Source: Periplaneta americana
Taxonomy: Eukaryota; Arthropoda; Insecta; Blattodea; Blattidae
DNA: 64,000 bases
Assembly (NCBI RefSeq): GCF_040183065.1
Contig: NC_091118.1
Span: forward strand, 211,270,529 to 211,334,528
Reading direction: 5' to 3'
The position numbers were made by a program, and so were the translations under genes. The notes below the pieces were generated by a model, which was given only the letters and a program-made list of their open reading frames with translations, made no database searches and was not told the origin of the DNA. Of the stretch, positions 21,567 through 31,989 are shown piece by piece (within the stretch, counting starts at the first letter, position 1; every line of letters starts with the position of its first letter).

Positions 21567-22199
21567 CTATATTATATAAACGCGTATTTACAAAGTTTCT
21601 TGAACCTGAGGACTTAACATTTTCAATATTTTGAGCACTAAAACTACCTAAAATTGCGAATAAATAACGTCACACAGATCCTCTGGGAAGCAAAGCACAC
21701 GTCTAAGATCTGATCACTGCCATACAAGAATTTGCAGACATGCTAATTCATTACATGGAAATATTTCCAACGTGTCATGCGAGCTGTATGTTCACGCTAT
21801 TCTTGATGAATACCCAACGCCAACACAAGCTGCTACCCTTGCTAAGGAAAAGAAACCAAAGCTCTTCGTAAAAGTGATGAAGAAAAAAATGTTTTGACGT
21901 AAAATATTATGAACTGCGTCACCAGAAGTCCGCACGTACTGATACAGCGATAATTAGAAAGGGAAAACCGCCGAAGGGGCATCATTAGCGAAGTAACTTG
22001 GCAAAGAGAATCACAACCCAAATAAAATATATTTACATCCATCACGTACGCATGTGACGACCTGATTCTATCACATTTCCTGTCTTCCTTCCAATATTGC
22101 TTCTTCCAATTGTTCATTTCACTTATTTCGACATTTCTCTCCCTCTTTAACTTTCTGTTTCCTCTCAACATCTCGTCTTCCTTTCTTCAGTTTTTCCTA
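21567..22199. other. No recognised gene
   Basis: Contains a stretch translating DEYPTPTQAATLAKEKKPKL near 21806 without recognisable homology; the rest is AT-rich and grades into pyrimidine-rich sequence. Confidence 0.45.
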
Positions 22200-22261
22200 C
22201 TTCTCTTTCTTTCGTTTTCATTCCATCCCATGTTTATTATTTTTCTTCACCTTTTTTCTTA

Positions 22262-23882
22262 GATTCTTCTTTCCTACGTTCCTTTTTCCTCAGTCCTTTC
22301 TTTCCTACGTTCCTTTTCCCCCAGTCCTTTCTTTCCTACGTTCCTTTTTCCTCAGTCCTTTCTTTCCTACGTTCCTTTTTCCTCAGTCCTTTCTTTCCTA
22401 CGTTCCTTTTTCCTCAGTCCTTTCTTTCCTACGATTCTTTTTCCTCAGTCCTTTCTTTCCTACGTTCCTTTCTCCTCAGTCCCTTCTTTCCTACGTTCCT
22501 TTTTCCTCAATCCTTTCTTTCCTACGATTCTTTTTCCTCAGTCCTTTCTTTCCTACGTTCCTTTCTCCTAAGTCCTTTCTTTCCTACGTTCCTTTTTCCT
22601 CAGTCCTTTCTTTCCTACGTTCCTTTTTCCTCAGTCCTTTCTTTCCTACGTTCCTTTTTCCCCAGTCCTTTCTTTCCTACGTTCCTTTTTCCTCAGTCCC
22701 TTCTTTCCTACGTTCCTTTTTCCTCAGTCCTTTCTTTCCTACGTTCCTTTTTCCTCAGTCCCTTCTTTCCTACGTTCCTTTTTCCTCAGTCCTTTCTTTC
22801 CTACGTTCCTTTCTCCTCAGTCCCTTCTTTCCTACGTTCCTTTTTCCTCAGTCCTTTCTTTCCTACGTTCCTTTCTCCTCAGTCCCTTCTTACCTACGTT
22901 CCTTTTTCCTCAGTCCTTTCTTTCCTACGTTCCTTTCTCCTCAGTCCTTTCTTTCCTACGTTCCTTTCTCCTCAGTCCCTTCTTTCCTACGTTCCTTTTT
23001 CCTCAGTCCTTTCTTTCCTACGTTCCTTTCTCCTCAGTCCCTTCTTTCCTACGTTCCTTTTTCCTCAGTCCTTTCTTTCCTACGTTCCTTTCTCCTCAGT
23101 CCTTTCTTTCCTACGTTCCTTTTTCCTCAGTCCTTTCTTTCCTACGATTCTTTTTCCTCAGTCCTTTCTTTCCTACGTTCCTTTCTCCTCAGTCCCTTCT
23201 TTCCTACGTTCCTTTTTCCTCAGTCCTTTCTTTCCTACGTTCCTTTCTCCTCAGTCCCTTCTTTCCTACGTTCCTTTTTTCTCAGTCCTTTCTTTCCTAC
23301 GTTCCTTTTTTCTCAGTCCTTTCTTTCCTACGTTCCTTTCTCCTCAGTCCTTTCTTTCCTAAGTTCCTTTTTCCTCAGTCCTTTCTTTCCTACGTTCCTT
23401 TCTCCTCAGTCCTTTCTTTCCTACGATTCTTTTTCCTCAGTCCTTTCTTTCCTACGTTCCTTTCTCCTCAGTCCTTTCTTTCCTACGTTCCTTTTTCCTC
23501 AGTCCTTTCTTTCCTACGATTCTTTTTCCTCAGTCCTTTCTTTCCTACGTTCCTTTTCCTCAGTCCCTTCTTTCCTACGTTCCTTTCTCCTCAGTCCTTT
23601 CTTTCCTACGTTCCTTCTTCCTCAGTCCTTTCTTTCCTACGTTCCTTTTTCCTCAGTCCTTTCTTTCCTACGTTCCTTTTTCCTCAGTCCTTTCTTTCCT
23701 ACGTTCCTTTCTCCTCAGTCCTTTCTTTCCTACGTTCCTTTCTCCTCAGTCCTTTCTTTACTACGTTCCTTTTTCCTCAGTCCTTTCTTTCCTACGTTCC
23801 TTTCTTCTCAGTCCTTTCTTTCCTACGTTCCTTTTTTCTCAGTTCTTTCTTTCCTACGTTCCTTCTTCCTCAGTCCTTTCTT
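22262..23882. repeat. 31-bp pyrimidine-rich minisatellite (about 52 units)
   Basis: The unit is CCTACGTTCCTTTTTCCTCA plus GTCCTTTCTTT, 31 bp. Common variants are TTTCTCC for TTTTTCC, CCCTTC for CCTTTC, and ACGATTC for ACGTTCC. The plus strand is almost all pyrimidine except for ACG and CAG steps. A degenerate CT-rich lead-in occupies about 22195-22262. Each unit contains a pyrimidine tract ending in CAG, like a 3' splice site. Spacers do not vary independently, so it is not a CRISPR-type array. Confidence 0.97.
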
Positions 23883-24465
23883 GCACAGTTTGTAGCTGGA
23901 ATGGGTAGAGTAATGCCACTGACTTCTGGGACATGTGATGCCGTACAGCTAATCGCCGTGTAGGCCAAAGGTGTCTAATTCCGTGATAAAATTTCAATTG
24001 ACTGCCATGGAGTTGTGGTCTCTGACTTTTAAGTTTTTTAAATACCTAACAGATGCCAGGAGATGTCTTCTTTTCAATTGTATTGACTACCCGCCTTTTG
24101 AATAGAAGCAGTCGACTGCAGAAGCTTTTGTTCAGGGAACGGTGGTTGACCAATAAGTTTTTCTTTCTCTTGTGACCGCTCCTGAAGAAACATTTTATAT
24201 TTGAGGTAAGAATTAATATAGCATTATAAAAATGACATATTACTGTACATTATAGTCAGTTGAATAAATGTGTATGATTATTTAAACATTGTGAGACAAT
24301 AACAATGCTACAGGAGCTTTCCCATTTTCGAATTTATTTTCATATTTCTCCTTACTGGCTCACTCGACTAGTGATGCCAACAGTAAATTGTAAAAAATAA
24401 TGTCTATGAAAGAAAATAGTTCGTGGAAATAATAAAAGAAATTAGTTATAGAAAACATCAATTAT
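23883..24465. other. No recognised gene
   Basis: Spacer between the 31-bp array and Helitron copy 2; no frame or repeat recognised. Confidence 0.5.
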
Positions 24466-25639
24466 CTATACTAATAATAAATCTGTAGCCGAAATTTTTC
24501 TGGTAATTTTCGATTTTCCAAAAATAATTGGTCCTAACATATATAATTAACCACCCTGAAACCGAAAATAGCTTTTTGTTTGTATGTCTGTCTGTCTGTA
24601 TGTTTGTTACTTTTTCACGCGATAATGGCTGAACGGATTTCGATGAAAATTGGAATATAAATTAAGTTCGTTGTAACTTAGATTTTAGGCTATATGGCAT
24701 TAAATATACTTTATTTAAAAGGGGGGTTATAAGGGGGCCTGAATTAAATAAATCGAAATATCTCGCTTATTATTGATTTTTGTGAAAAATGTTACATAAC
24801 AAAAGGTTCTTTAAAAATAATTTGCGATAAGTTTTATTCCCTGACAAATTTTGATAGGACTGATATTTAATGAGATAAATGAGTTTTAAAATTAAAATAA
24901 CTGCCATCTAAGGCCGTGTAATGAATTAAAAAACAAATGACTTCGTCTATACGGGGCCTTGGACAGCAACAATCGAAAGATATGAAAGATAGCCTACACA
25001 GAATGTTTCTGTGTTTGTATGAAGTAATATCGGAAGCTAAATTAACTGATTTGTATAATTAATTATTATTTCACCATTCGAAAGTGTAGTTTCTCTAGAT
25101 AGACATAATGCTATAATGTTATTACAGTAACTTCTGATATAATATAATATAATATAATATAATATAATATAATATAATATAATATAATATAATATAATAT
25201 AATATGTAATATTATATAATATAATTTAAGATATTTGAAGGGTTCACAACCATAGTGGGCCAAGCGGCATTTACTGAATACGTAGAAAACAATGGTTAAA
25301 ATTAAGTTATTACCATAATTCAATGGAAACCTATAACAAGTAAATTAAAATATACATATTAAATCTAAATGATGTCAATCTTCATTAAACTATGGTTGCA
25401 TGTAATAAAAATAAAATTAAGAAACAGGTTAAAGGAATTGTCATTGTACCAAATGAGTGTCTCTGGACCAAAATGATCGCATTTTAATTATTTGGATGCA
25501 ATTTAAATTAAGTAACATATTAAACGATTTATCCTTCTATCAAACTCGAATGTTCTCTGGATCAAACGTCCTATTTTAATTATGTAATTACTTTATATTT
25601 ATTTCTAACGGGTGCAGCGGAGCGCACGGGTACGGCTAG
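24466..25639 (+). mobile_element. Non-autonomous Helitron-like element, copy 2
   Basis: Starts TCTATACTAATAATAA after A and ends GGTACGGCTAG before T, like copy 1, with a hairpin-forming GTGCAGCGGAGCGCAC stretch next to the 3' end. The body shares TTTTCACGCGATAATGGCTG and ACGGGGCCTTGGACA regions with the other two copies. It is 250 bp shorter than copy 1, partly because sequence between the ATAAT tract and the 3' part is replaced. Confidence 0.88.
25137..25205. repeat. (ATAAT)n tract inside Helitron copy 2
   Basis: About fourteen uninterrupted pentanucleotide units; the longest of the three Helitron-internal tracts. Confidence 0.93.
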
Positions 25640-26147
25640 TAATTATAATAAAATAATAGGGCACATATTTAACCTTTATTTACTGCTGTTGTTAGGAATA
25701 TAAATAATGAGAAATAATTGTGTTACAATTCAATTTACTTAAATTTAATTTTGTATTGAATTTAACTTTCAGTTTATTTTGTTTATATGTATTAATATGT
25801 AATATTATTCCTGTAATTACACAAGTATTTTCTATGAAATTTGTCACTTAGGCCTTTTTCTATGTTGTAATTTCTTGCTTAATCCATATTAAAACAATTA
25901 CCTTGACTTTAAAATGTTTTCCCAAACACACGTTTGTTTTGTGAGCAGTTAATGAGGATTATTTTAGTATGACGGAATTAGGATATCACTCACGGAATTA
26001 GGAAACAACTATCACGGAATTTGGATCCCTGTCACGGATTTAGGAGTCACTGTATAACAATGAAGAATCATATATTATACTCGTATATCAAACTTGTGAA
26101 ACTGTTGACACTGGATGTTGTAACGTCATTTAGGTGTTATTTGAAAA
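25640..26147. other. No recognised gene; short CACGGAATT repeats
   Basis: AT-rich. At about 25972-26045 the motif CACGGAATTAGG and close variants occur four times with irregular spacing. No coding sequence. Confidence 0.5.
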
Positions 26148-26222
26148 TGTTTATTCTGCGTTTAATTTTCTTCCGAGTGTCATTTATATTTGTCACTGTT
26201 GCTCCAAGATATTTGAATTTTT

Positions 26223-26641
26223 GTCCACACCTGTGGAGTAACGATTAGGGCGTCTAGCCGCGAAACCAGGTGGCCCGGGTTCGATTCCCGGTCGGGGCAT
26301 GTTTAAAAAAAAATATTATGTTTTATTTAACGACGCTCGCAACTGCAGAGGTTATATCAGCGTCGCCGGATGTGCCGGAATTTTGTCCCGCAGGAGTTCT
26401 TTTACATGCCAGTAAATCTACTGACATGAGCCTGTCGCATTTAAGCACACTCGGGGCATGTTACCTGGTTGATGTTTTTTCCGGGGTTTTCCCTCAACCC
26501 AATATGAGCAAATGCTGGGTAACTTTCGGTGTTGGACCTTGGACTCACTTCACCGGTATTATCACCTTCATCTCATTCAGACGGTAAATAGCCTAAGATG
26601 TTGATAAAGCGTCGTAAAATAACCTACTAAAGTAAAATAAA
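26223..26641 (+). mobile_element. SINE-B copy inserted in RTE-1, itself carrying a SINE-C fragment
   Basis: The head TCCACACCTGTGGAGTAACG, A box and box-B-like GGGTTCGATTCCC are tRNA-derived. The body GTTACCTGGTTGATGTTTTT and 3' end GCGTCGTAAAATAACC, then (AATAAA)-rich tail, match copies at 59213 and 60788. It is bounded by a 14-bp target duplication. A 147-bp SINE-C piece interrupts it just after GGTCGGGGCATGTT. Confidence 0.92.
26304..26450 (-). mobile_element. SINE-C fragment nested in SINE-B
   Basis: Matches the tail-side two thirds of the SINE-C at 16148 (CGCCGGATGTGCCGGAATTT, CCAGTAAATCTACTGACATG), minus orientation, with an A/T-rich tail at 26304-26314. The 12-bp TCGGGGCATGTT is duplicated at 26292-26303 and 26451-26462. 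The tRNA head is missing: 5' truncation at insertion. Confidence 0.9.
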
Positions 26642-26738
26642 ATATTTGAATTTTTCCACCTCTTCGAAGGATACAACTCCAATTTTTATATTTCCATTTC
26701 GTACAATATTATGGTCACGAGACATAATCATCTTTCCC

Positions 26739-27429
26739 TGTCACTCGGAAATTCGTGGAATGATATTGCTCCTTCACTCTTTTTTCTATTCGAAGTACAC
26801 AATAGTATACAACAATAAGTCATTTTGAATCATATCACAATAAACTCGCATACCAGTAGAAAGAAGCGCAATGTCGCTAATTATAATCGTACAAGAAACC
26901 ATACACACATTCTTCAGTGAACCTTGGGAGTCAGTGCCATCTGGTGGGAATTTCATATTTTCTCGATTACAGCTTTAACACAGGGATCAAAATGAATTGT
27001 CAAGGCCGGTAAAGGAGAAGCGAAGCGAGCACATCAAGTCGGCCGTGAACACAGACTGTTAGGTCCGATTTTAACCACAGGTAATTGGTAGACTAGCTGT
27101 AAAATAACGCAATGTTGCCATATCTAAAAACAGTTACAATAATTATTAGAATAATAAACTGTTAACCGAACTTTTGACAAAATATGCATAATATTAATAC
27201 ATAAATAGACAAATCATTATTTACAGTAAAATGTTAAAGAAATTAATATCTAATTATATATACCATAATAATAATAAAGAGGATATGAAAGCGAAAAGAA
27301 GCAATATTAGATTATACAATTCCTCTTTAGAAAATATGCCCACGACATAATAGAATCTCAGGTTGATAAAAACACATCTAACGCATGCTTAGATGGTATA
27401 ACTAAACAGAAATATTTACACACAGAATA
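26739..27429. other. No recognised gene
   Basis: AT-rich, with no coding sequence or repeat that I can assign. Confidence 0.5.
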
Positions 27430-27715
27430 AACAATTTTACAGGAGAAAGAGTTCGTCCAAAGCGCTGGACTCGGGAAGAGTACCCAAAACTCTCATTGCA
27501 TTTCCACGTTGAATAGCAATACTTAAGCGTTGACGCAAATAAGTAGTGCAACGGCGATCACCAGTGATGGAGATCAAAATTTGGCCGATTTGAGATACCA
27601 AAACTTTAGCGTCATGACTCCAAGGACTGAAGGTCTCCACAGCAAATGGGACAAAGATATATATATATCTTGATAACAATTCAGTACCGACTATACGTTT
27701 ATATGACAAAATAGT
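27430..27715 (-). pseudogene. C-terminal fragment of a further LINE ORF
   Basis: The minus-strand frame gives FVPFAVETFSPWSHDAKVLV, ISITGDRRCTTYLRQRLSIA and IQRGNAMRVLGTLPESSALD. I recognise this (PFAVETxGxWG, QRLSIAIQRGNA) as the extreme C-terminus found in repetitive reverse-transcriptase polyproteins of invertebrates. The frame runs on past 27715 only because the adjacent LINE-2 copy happens to be open antisense. Confidence 0.65.
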
Positions 27716-28649
27716 CGGCTGGGGGGAACACGTTAACAGGCATAGCGGGAAAAGCATGGAGAGCGTTCCACTTTGTGATGAGGGTACTAAGAAAAGGTTC
27801 TGATAAATCCAAAGAGATTGCGTATAAACCACTAGTTCGACCAGTAATGGAATATGGTGCTGCATGTTGGGATCCTTACAGATTATAACATATTAAGACA
27901 CTGGAAAAGATTCAAAAACGAGCTCTCAAGTGTTGTCGGAAAAATTCACCATTAAAATGGGACACACTCACGGACAGGAGAACACGAATTCGATTACGCG
28001 CACTGTTCAAAACATACAGAGGTGAGCCTGCCTGGAGAGAAATAACAAATAGGTTGCAGCCGCCAAATTACTCTTCAAGGAACGACCACTCATATAAATT
28101 GAGGGAAAGAAGGCAGAGGACGGACACTGGAAAGTTTTCTTTTCTCAATCGTACTATCAGGGACTGGAATGCTTTACCTGCAGACTTACTAAAGGCTTTA
28201 CCAACAACCAAAAAGTAATTAAAATAGGCTTAAGGACTTTACTAATAGACGGTAATTATACACAGTATTTAAAGGGTGTAAATGATATTTTGTTATTGAA
28301 CTGTTGTATCAGTGAAGAATTATGTTGTGTCAGTGAAGTGTGTTGTGTAAGTGAAACGTGTTAATGCCAGTGAAGCTTTATAGTTTATAGTGGCAGTGCA
28401 AAGTATTTGAACAGTGAAATGGTTTTGAAGTGTTAGTGAAATCAGGATAGAATCAGTGAAATGTGTCGTAGTTCCAGTGCAGTGAGTGAGTTGACAGCGA
28501 AATGAGTGTAATGTTGAAAGGTACTTGTGCAGATATGAACATATCATACTCGTGGGTTTTAGTTCGAACTTAGATATAAGATACAAATTAGATTTATTTT
28601 AAATGTTATTTTAAGTGATCGTGCTTCATTTAATTTAGGATATTCCCTG

Positions 28650-28661
28650 CTATTATTATTC

Positions 28662-28719
<58 letters not shown>
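28650..28719. repeat. (ATT)n in LINE-2 3' UTR, copy 1
   Basis: About 23 units. Copies 2 and 3 of LINE-2 have the same tract at the same place with different lengths, so it belongs to the family. Confidence 0.93.
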
Positions 28720-28752
28720 CATAAATTATTGTTAGTATTAATTATTAGTATT

Positions 28753-29442
28753 ATGTCTCGTGACGGAAATATAAATATTGGAGATTTATCCTTCGAAGAG
28801 GTGGAAAAATTCAAATATCTTGGAGCAACAGTTACAAATATAAATGACACTCGGGAGGAAATTAAACGCAGAATTAATATGGGAAATTCATGTTATTATT
28901 CGGTTGAGAAGCTCTTATCATCCAGTCTGCTGTCCAAAAATCTGAAAGTTAGAATTTATAAAACAATTATATTACCGGTTCTTCTATATGGCTGTGAAAC
29001 TTGGACTCTCACTCTGAGAGAGGAACATAGGTTCAGGGTGTTTGAGAATAAGGTGCTTAGGAAAATATTTGGGGCTAAGCGGGATGAAGTTACAGGAGAA
29101 TGGAGAAAGTTACACAACATAGAACTGCACGCATTGTATTCTTCACCTGACATAATTAGGAACTTGAAATCCAGACGTTTGAGATGGGCAGGGCATGTAG
29201 CACGTATGGACGAATCCAGAAATGCATATAGAGTGTTAGTTGGGAGACCGGAGGGAAAAAGACCTTTAGGGAGGCTGAGACGTAGATGGGAGGATAATAT
29301 TAAAATGGATTTGAGGGAGGTAGGGTATAATGATAGAGACTGGCTTAATCTTGCACAGGATAGGGACCGATGGCGGGCTTATGTGAGGGCGGCAATGAAC
29401 CTTCGGGTTCCTTAAAAGCCATTTGTAAGTAAGTAATTAAGT
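28753..29442 (+). mobile_element. RTE-1 copy B, uninterrupted frame
   Basis: Inserted in the LINE-2 3' UTR with ATTATTAGTATT duplicated (28741-28752 and 29443-29454). Its 3' end is AAAGCCATTTGTAAGTAAGT. LINE-2 copy 2 (33665-33710) shows the unoccupied target. The frame from about 28753 to the stop at 29415 is open: [80 protein letters not shown]. It lacks the endonuclease and the RT catalytic YADD and so is inactive. Confidence 0.92.
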
Positions 29443-29655
29443 ATTATTAGTATTATTACTAGTTATAATTTTAATTAATAAGTTTATCATTGTCATTATT
29501 GAGTGTAATTAGTTACCACTGCCACCGGGTATATACCCATTGCAGTGTGAATAAATACGTACATACATGTTTGTTTTGATGTATAGAATACTCTGCAGTA
29601 CTTTATAGTACATAATTATGATTCACTCTGGATGCTGATCAATGTTAATTCTTAA

Positions 29656-29876
29656 CCCCTTACCGCATTCTGGGACACATATGGCACATACCGGTTTTAT
29701 ATTCATATAACTTATAATATAAGCGTATAATATTTTAAACTGCATACTGGGACAGATATGGCACACGGTCAAGAATTGGATTTGACAAAATGTGACATCA
29801 GTCGAGAAAGGAAGAACTACTTAAGTTATTTGAATATTAAACCGGTGTGTGCAAGACTGTCCCATGCGATAAGGGA
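29656..29876. mobile_element. piggyBac-like MITE, TTAA target (221 bp)
   Basis: Bounded by TTAA on both sides (29652-29655, 29877-29880). Ends CCCCTTACCGCATTCTGGGA and, in reverse complement, TCCCTTATCGCATGGGACAG are similar inverted repeats. A TTAA duplication with CCC-starting ends is the piggyBac pattern. Two internal copies of CTGGGACA.ATATGGCACA lie in direct orientation. Confidence 0.8.
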
Positions 29877-29952
29877 TTAAATATTTAACTCGTGTAGTTT
29901 CTTCTAAACATGGATAACTACAATTTGTAGGGATGAATAATACGAATGATAT

Positions 29953-30203
29953 ATGAAGAGTCCACTGCAAGAATGATGGATGTCATTTGGAATACATTTT
30001 GCAGGAGAAGCAATTGAAAGTTTGAAATGCTTAGCGCTCAAAGCTTAACTGTGATTTTCCGATCATTACTGGACAATGACTATCAGTGTTAATGCCATAT
30101 AACTCTGTATGTACATTCTATATGTCTTAAGCTATGCATTGACAGTCTTGGTTCATTTTCGACAAGAAAGTGACATCCATCATTCTTGCAGTGGACTTTT
30201 CAT
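29953..30203. mobile_element. MITE with 33-bp near-perfect TIRs (251 bp)
   Basis: Left 29953-29985 begins ATGAAGAGTCCACTGCAAGA; the right end, 30171-30203, is its reverse complement with one mismatch. The interior is non-coding. The target duplication is unclear, though TA lies close outside both arms. Such long, near-identical arms suggest a fairly recent insertion. Confidence 0.82.
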
Positions 30204-30779
30204 GTATCTTAAATTTTAATTCAGTTTCTGAATACTAGTTACGTTTATTGAAAAAGGAAATAACTTCAATTTCGTGACATTTGAAGAAGGTAGATTTGCA
30301 TCAAGTCAGTTTTTTTGACAATACTCATGCCTTCCTTTGCTTAAATGATTAATATACTCTGCCAGGTTCCATCAGCTTCCTCAAGAAAGGAGTGCAATAC
30401 GACTCGCCACGCTTCCCGGAAGATACAGTAGAAACAACACGGAACTTTCTTAATTTTCCCTTGCTCGGTAACTTGAAGACATTTGCTCACCATCTCAGAT
30501 TCTACACCCCACACTCGACTCACCTTACTTGTATAGTTATTATGTTCCGTATTTATTTTCTCATTACATGAAGCTGTTCAATTTTCCTAGGTAATGGGGC
30601 GCATTACAGCGTGATACAGTTCTCAATTGTTTAGTAATTTATTACATCTTTCTCGTGAAAATATAGCAAGCAAACACACATAAAAATCTTTGCATTCTCG
30701 TTACACGAACTAAAAGAGAAAATGAATCCTACGAGTCAATTTATCCGGTAATATAGCGCAGAAACATTATATTAAGATC
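30204..30779. other. No recognised gene
   Basis: Spacer between two DNA transposons; only a 60-codon frame without motif on the minus strand. Confidence 0.5.
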
Positions 30780-31600
30780 ATGCATAAGTTCGTAGCGTTT
30801 TTGTTCGTCAGAACACAGCGTTGCTAGGAGATTGGTACATCGTTTGTCATTTGTCATTTTTATTATTTGAAGTGCTGTTGCTTGTAAATACGCCTTGAAT
30901 TTTTCTGAGTTGAAGAAAGTTTGTGCTATTTGTGGGTTAAATAAGTTGGAGTGTCAGGTAAACAAAAACGAACGCTTCCGACATATTCTTCTGTTTCTGT
31001 TTAATAGAAAACCAAAGGCATCGGAGGCGGCTCGAAACATTTGTGCTGTGTACGGGGAATATGTCATCGGAGAAAGCACTGCAAGGAAATGGTTCTCTCG
31101 TTTAACACACAACATCCCATACAAAAGTTAGTGGATAAAGAATTGCTTTCAAGGAATGTAACCACAACTGCTAACATTTATTGCCAACAACTCAGACGCT
31201 TTGCGGCCGCAATTGAAGAAAAACCACCAGAAAGTCTACAAGTACTCCTGCAACATGATAATGCACGCCCGCACTCTGCGAACATGACGAAAGCAGCTAT
31301 CCAGGAGATTGGTTGGGAGATGATTCCTCATCTCCCATATTCTCCCGATCTTCAGATTCCACCTTTTCCGTTCTCTATCCAACAATCTTCAAGGAACTCT
31401 TTTGATAACGAAGATGCTTTACAAACTTGCCTTGACGACTTTAACTCCAAACCAGCAGATTTCTTTAGAGACGGGATCGAAAAACTACCCCAGCGTTGAT
31501 AGACGGTCATAGATAAGTAGGAGAATTTCTTAATTTCTGTCTTCTATTCATTTCAAACAAAAACTGTTGTCAAAGCGAAAAAAGCTACGAACCCTTGCAT
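30780..31600 (+). mobile_element. mariner-family element, internally deleted
   Basis: The ends share TTCGTAGCGTTTTTGT (30789) and, inverted, TTCGTAGCTTTTTTCGCT (right, 31573-31590), typical of a mariner TIR; ATGCA lies outside both. The interior carries a broken transposase (next entry). The exact outer boundary and TA duplication could not be fixed. Confidence 0.72.
30895..31499 (+). pseudogene. mariner transposase pseudogene (HTH plus part of catalytic domain)
   Basis: The frame 30895-31131 holds the N-terminal HTH region: NERFRHILLFLFNRKPKASE, ARNICAVYGEYVIGESTARK. An overlapping frame to 31499 holds TANIYCQQLRRFAAAIEEKP, LLQHDNARPHSANMTKAAIQ, PHLPYSPDL, then FDNEDALQTCLDDFNSKPAD and GIEKLPQR. 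The second Asp (HDNARPH) and the YSPDL region with the third are visible. The segment with the first Asp is deleted, and sequence after PDL is scrambled by a frameshift. It cannot transpose. Confidence 0.88.
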
Positions 31601-31918
31601 CAGACAAATAATTTCTCCCACAATTTAAAATTCTTTATTTAAAAACTTGTTTTTCTTTATTTTATTACTTCAGCTCCTTTTTAATACCGACTGTAATCCA
31701 GTGCGGTGTAAGACAGATGTCTGAGAACCAACACTGGACTCTTACAATGCGGGCCTTTCCGATTGTGTGGCATCGTGGAGACGTTACAGGACAAATACAT
31801 GACAAATTACCTGACGATTTCCTCTACCACATGTGGATACGATAATCTCCGAGATTTATAGGTGATCGATAGCATAACATTCGTGTTTAATATTATATTT
31901 ACTTACCATTGCTATTTA
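31601..31918. other. No recognised gene
   Basis: Spacer with no coding sequence or identifiable repeat. Confidence 0.5.
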
Positions 31919-31919
31919 C

Positions 31920-31988
<69 letters not shown>
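31919..31988. repeat. (ATT)n microsatellite
   Basis: About 23 units directly against the 3' end of RTE-1 copy C. Confidence 0.95.

Positions 31989-31989
<1 letters not shown>

Larger units (their letters stand above)
26148..26738 (-). mobile_element. RTE-1 copy H fragment, split by a SINE
   Basis: On the minus strand, 26738-26642 and 26222-26148 together give the RT thumb region ([11 protein letters not shown] and flanking sequence) seen in other RTE-1 copies. The two halves are separated by SINE-B with the 14-bp duplication ATATTTGAATTTTT (26209-26222 and 26642-26655). Both outer ends are truncated within the coding region and no RTE 3' tail is present. Confidence 0.88.
27716..29575 (+). 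mobile_element. LINE-2 copy 1, interrupted by RTE-1 copy B
   Basis: The coding part (27716-28255) reads GKAWRAFHFVMRVLRKGSDK, YKPLVRPVMEYGAACWDPYR, LKCCRKNSPLKWDTLTDRRT, KFSFLNRTIRDWNALPADLL with stops, i.e. the C-terminus of a non-LTR retrotransposon ORF2 (RxWNxLP motif). A long 3' UTR with an (ATT)n at 28650-28719 continues after RTE-1 copy B from 29455 to GTGAATAAATACGTACATAC. The 3' tail is a CATA repeat. Confidence 0.8.

Noticed and set aside
22262..23882. CRISPR-like array (31-bp regular repeats)
   Set aside because: Units are contiguous variants of one sequence with no unique spacers, and the context is eukaryotic; it is a minisatellite.
26277..26299. Genuine tRNA gene (GGCCCGGGTTCGATTCCCGG region)
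   Set aside because: B box and flanking stem look good, but the sequence continues as a SINE-B body with target duplications, so it is a SINE head. The same applies to 19478-19552, 49050-49103, 52021-52105 and 60800-60864.
27437..27865. 142-codon minus-strand ORF taken as one protein
   Set aside because: Only the C-terminal half (about 27430-27715) is LINE-like on this strand; the N-terminal half is antisense to LINE-2.
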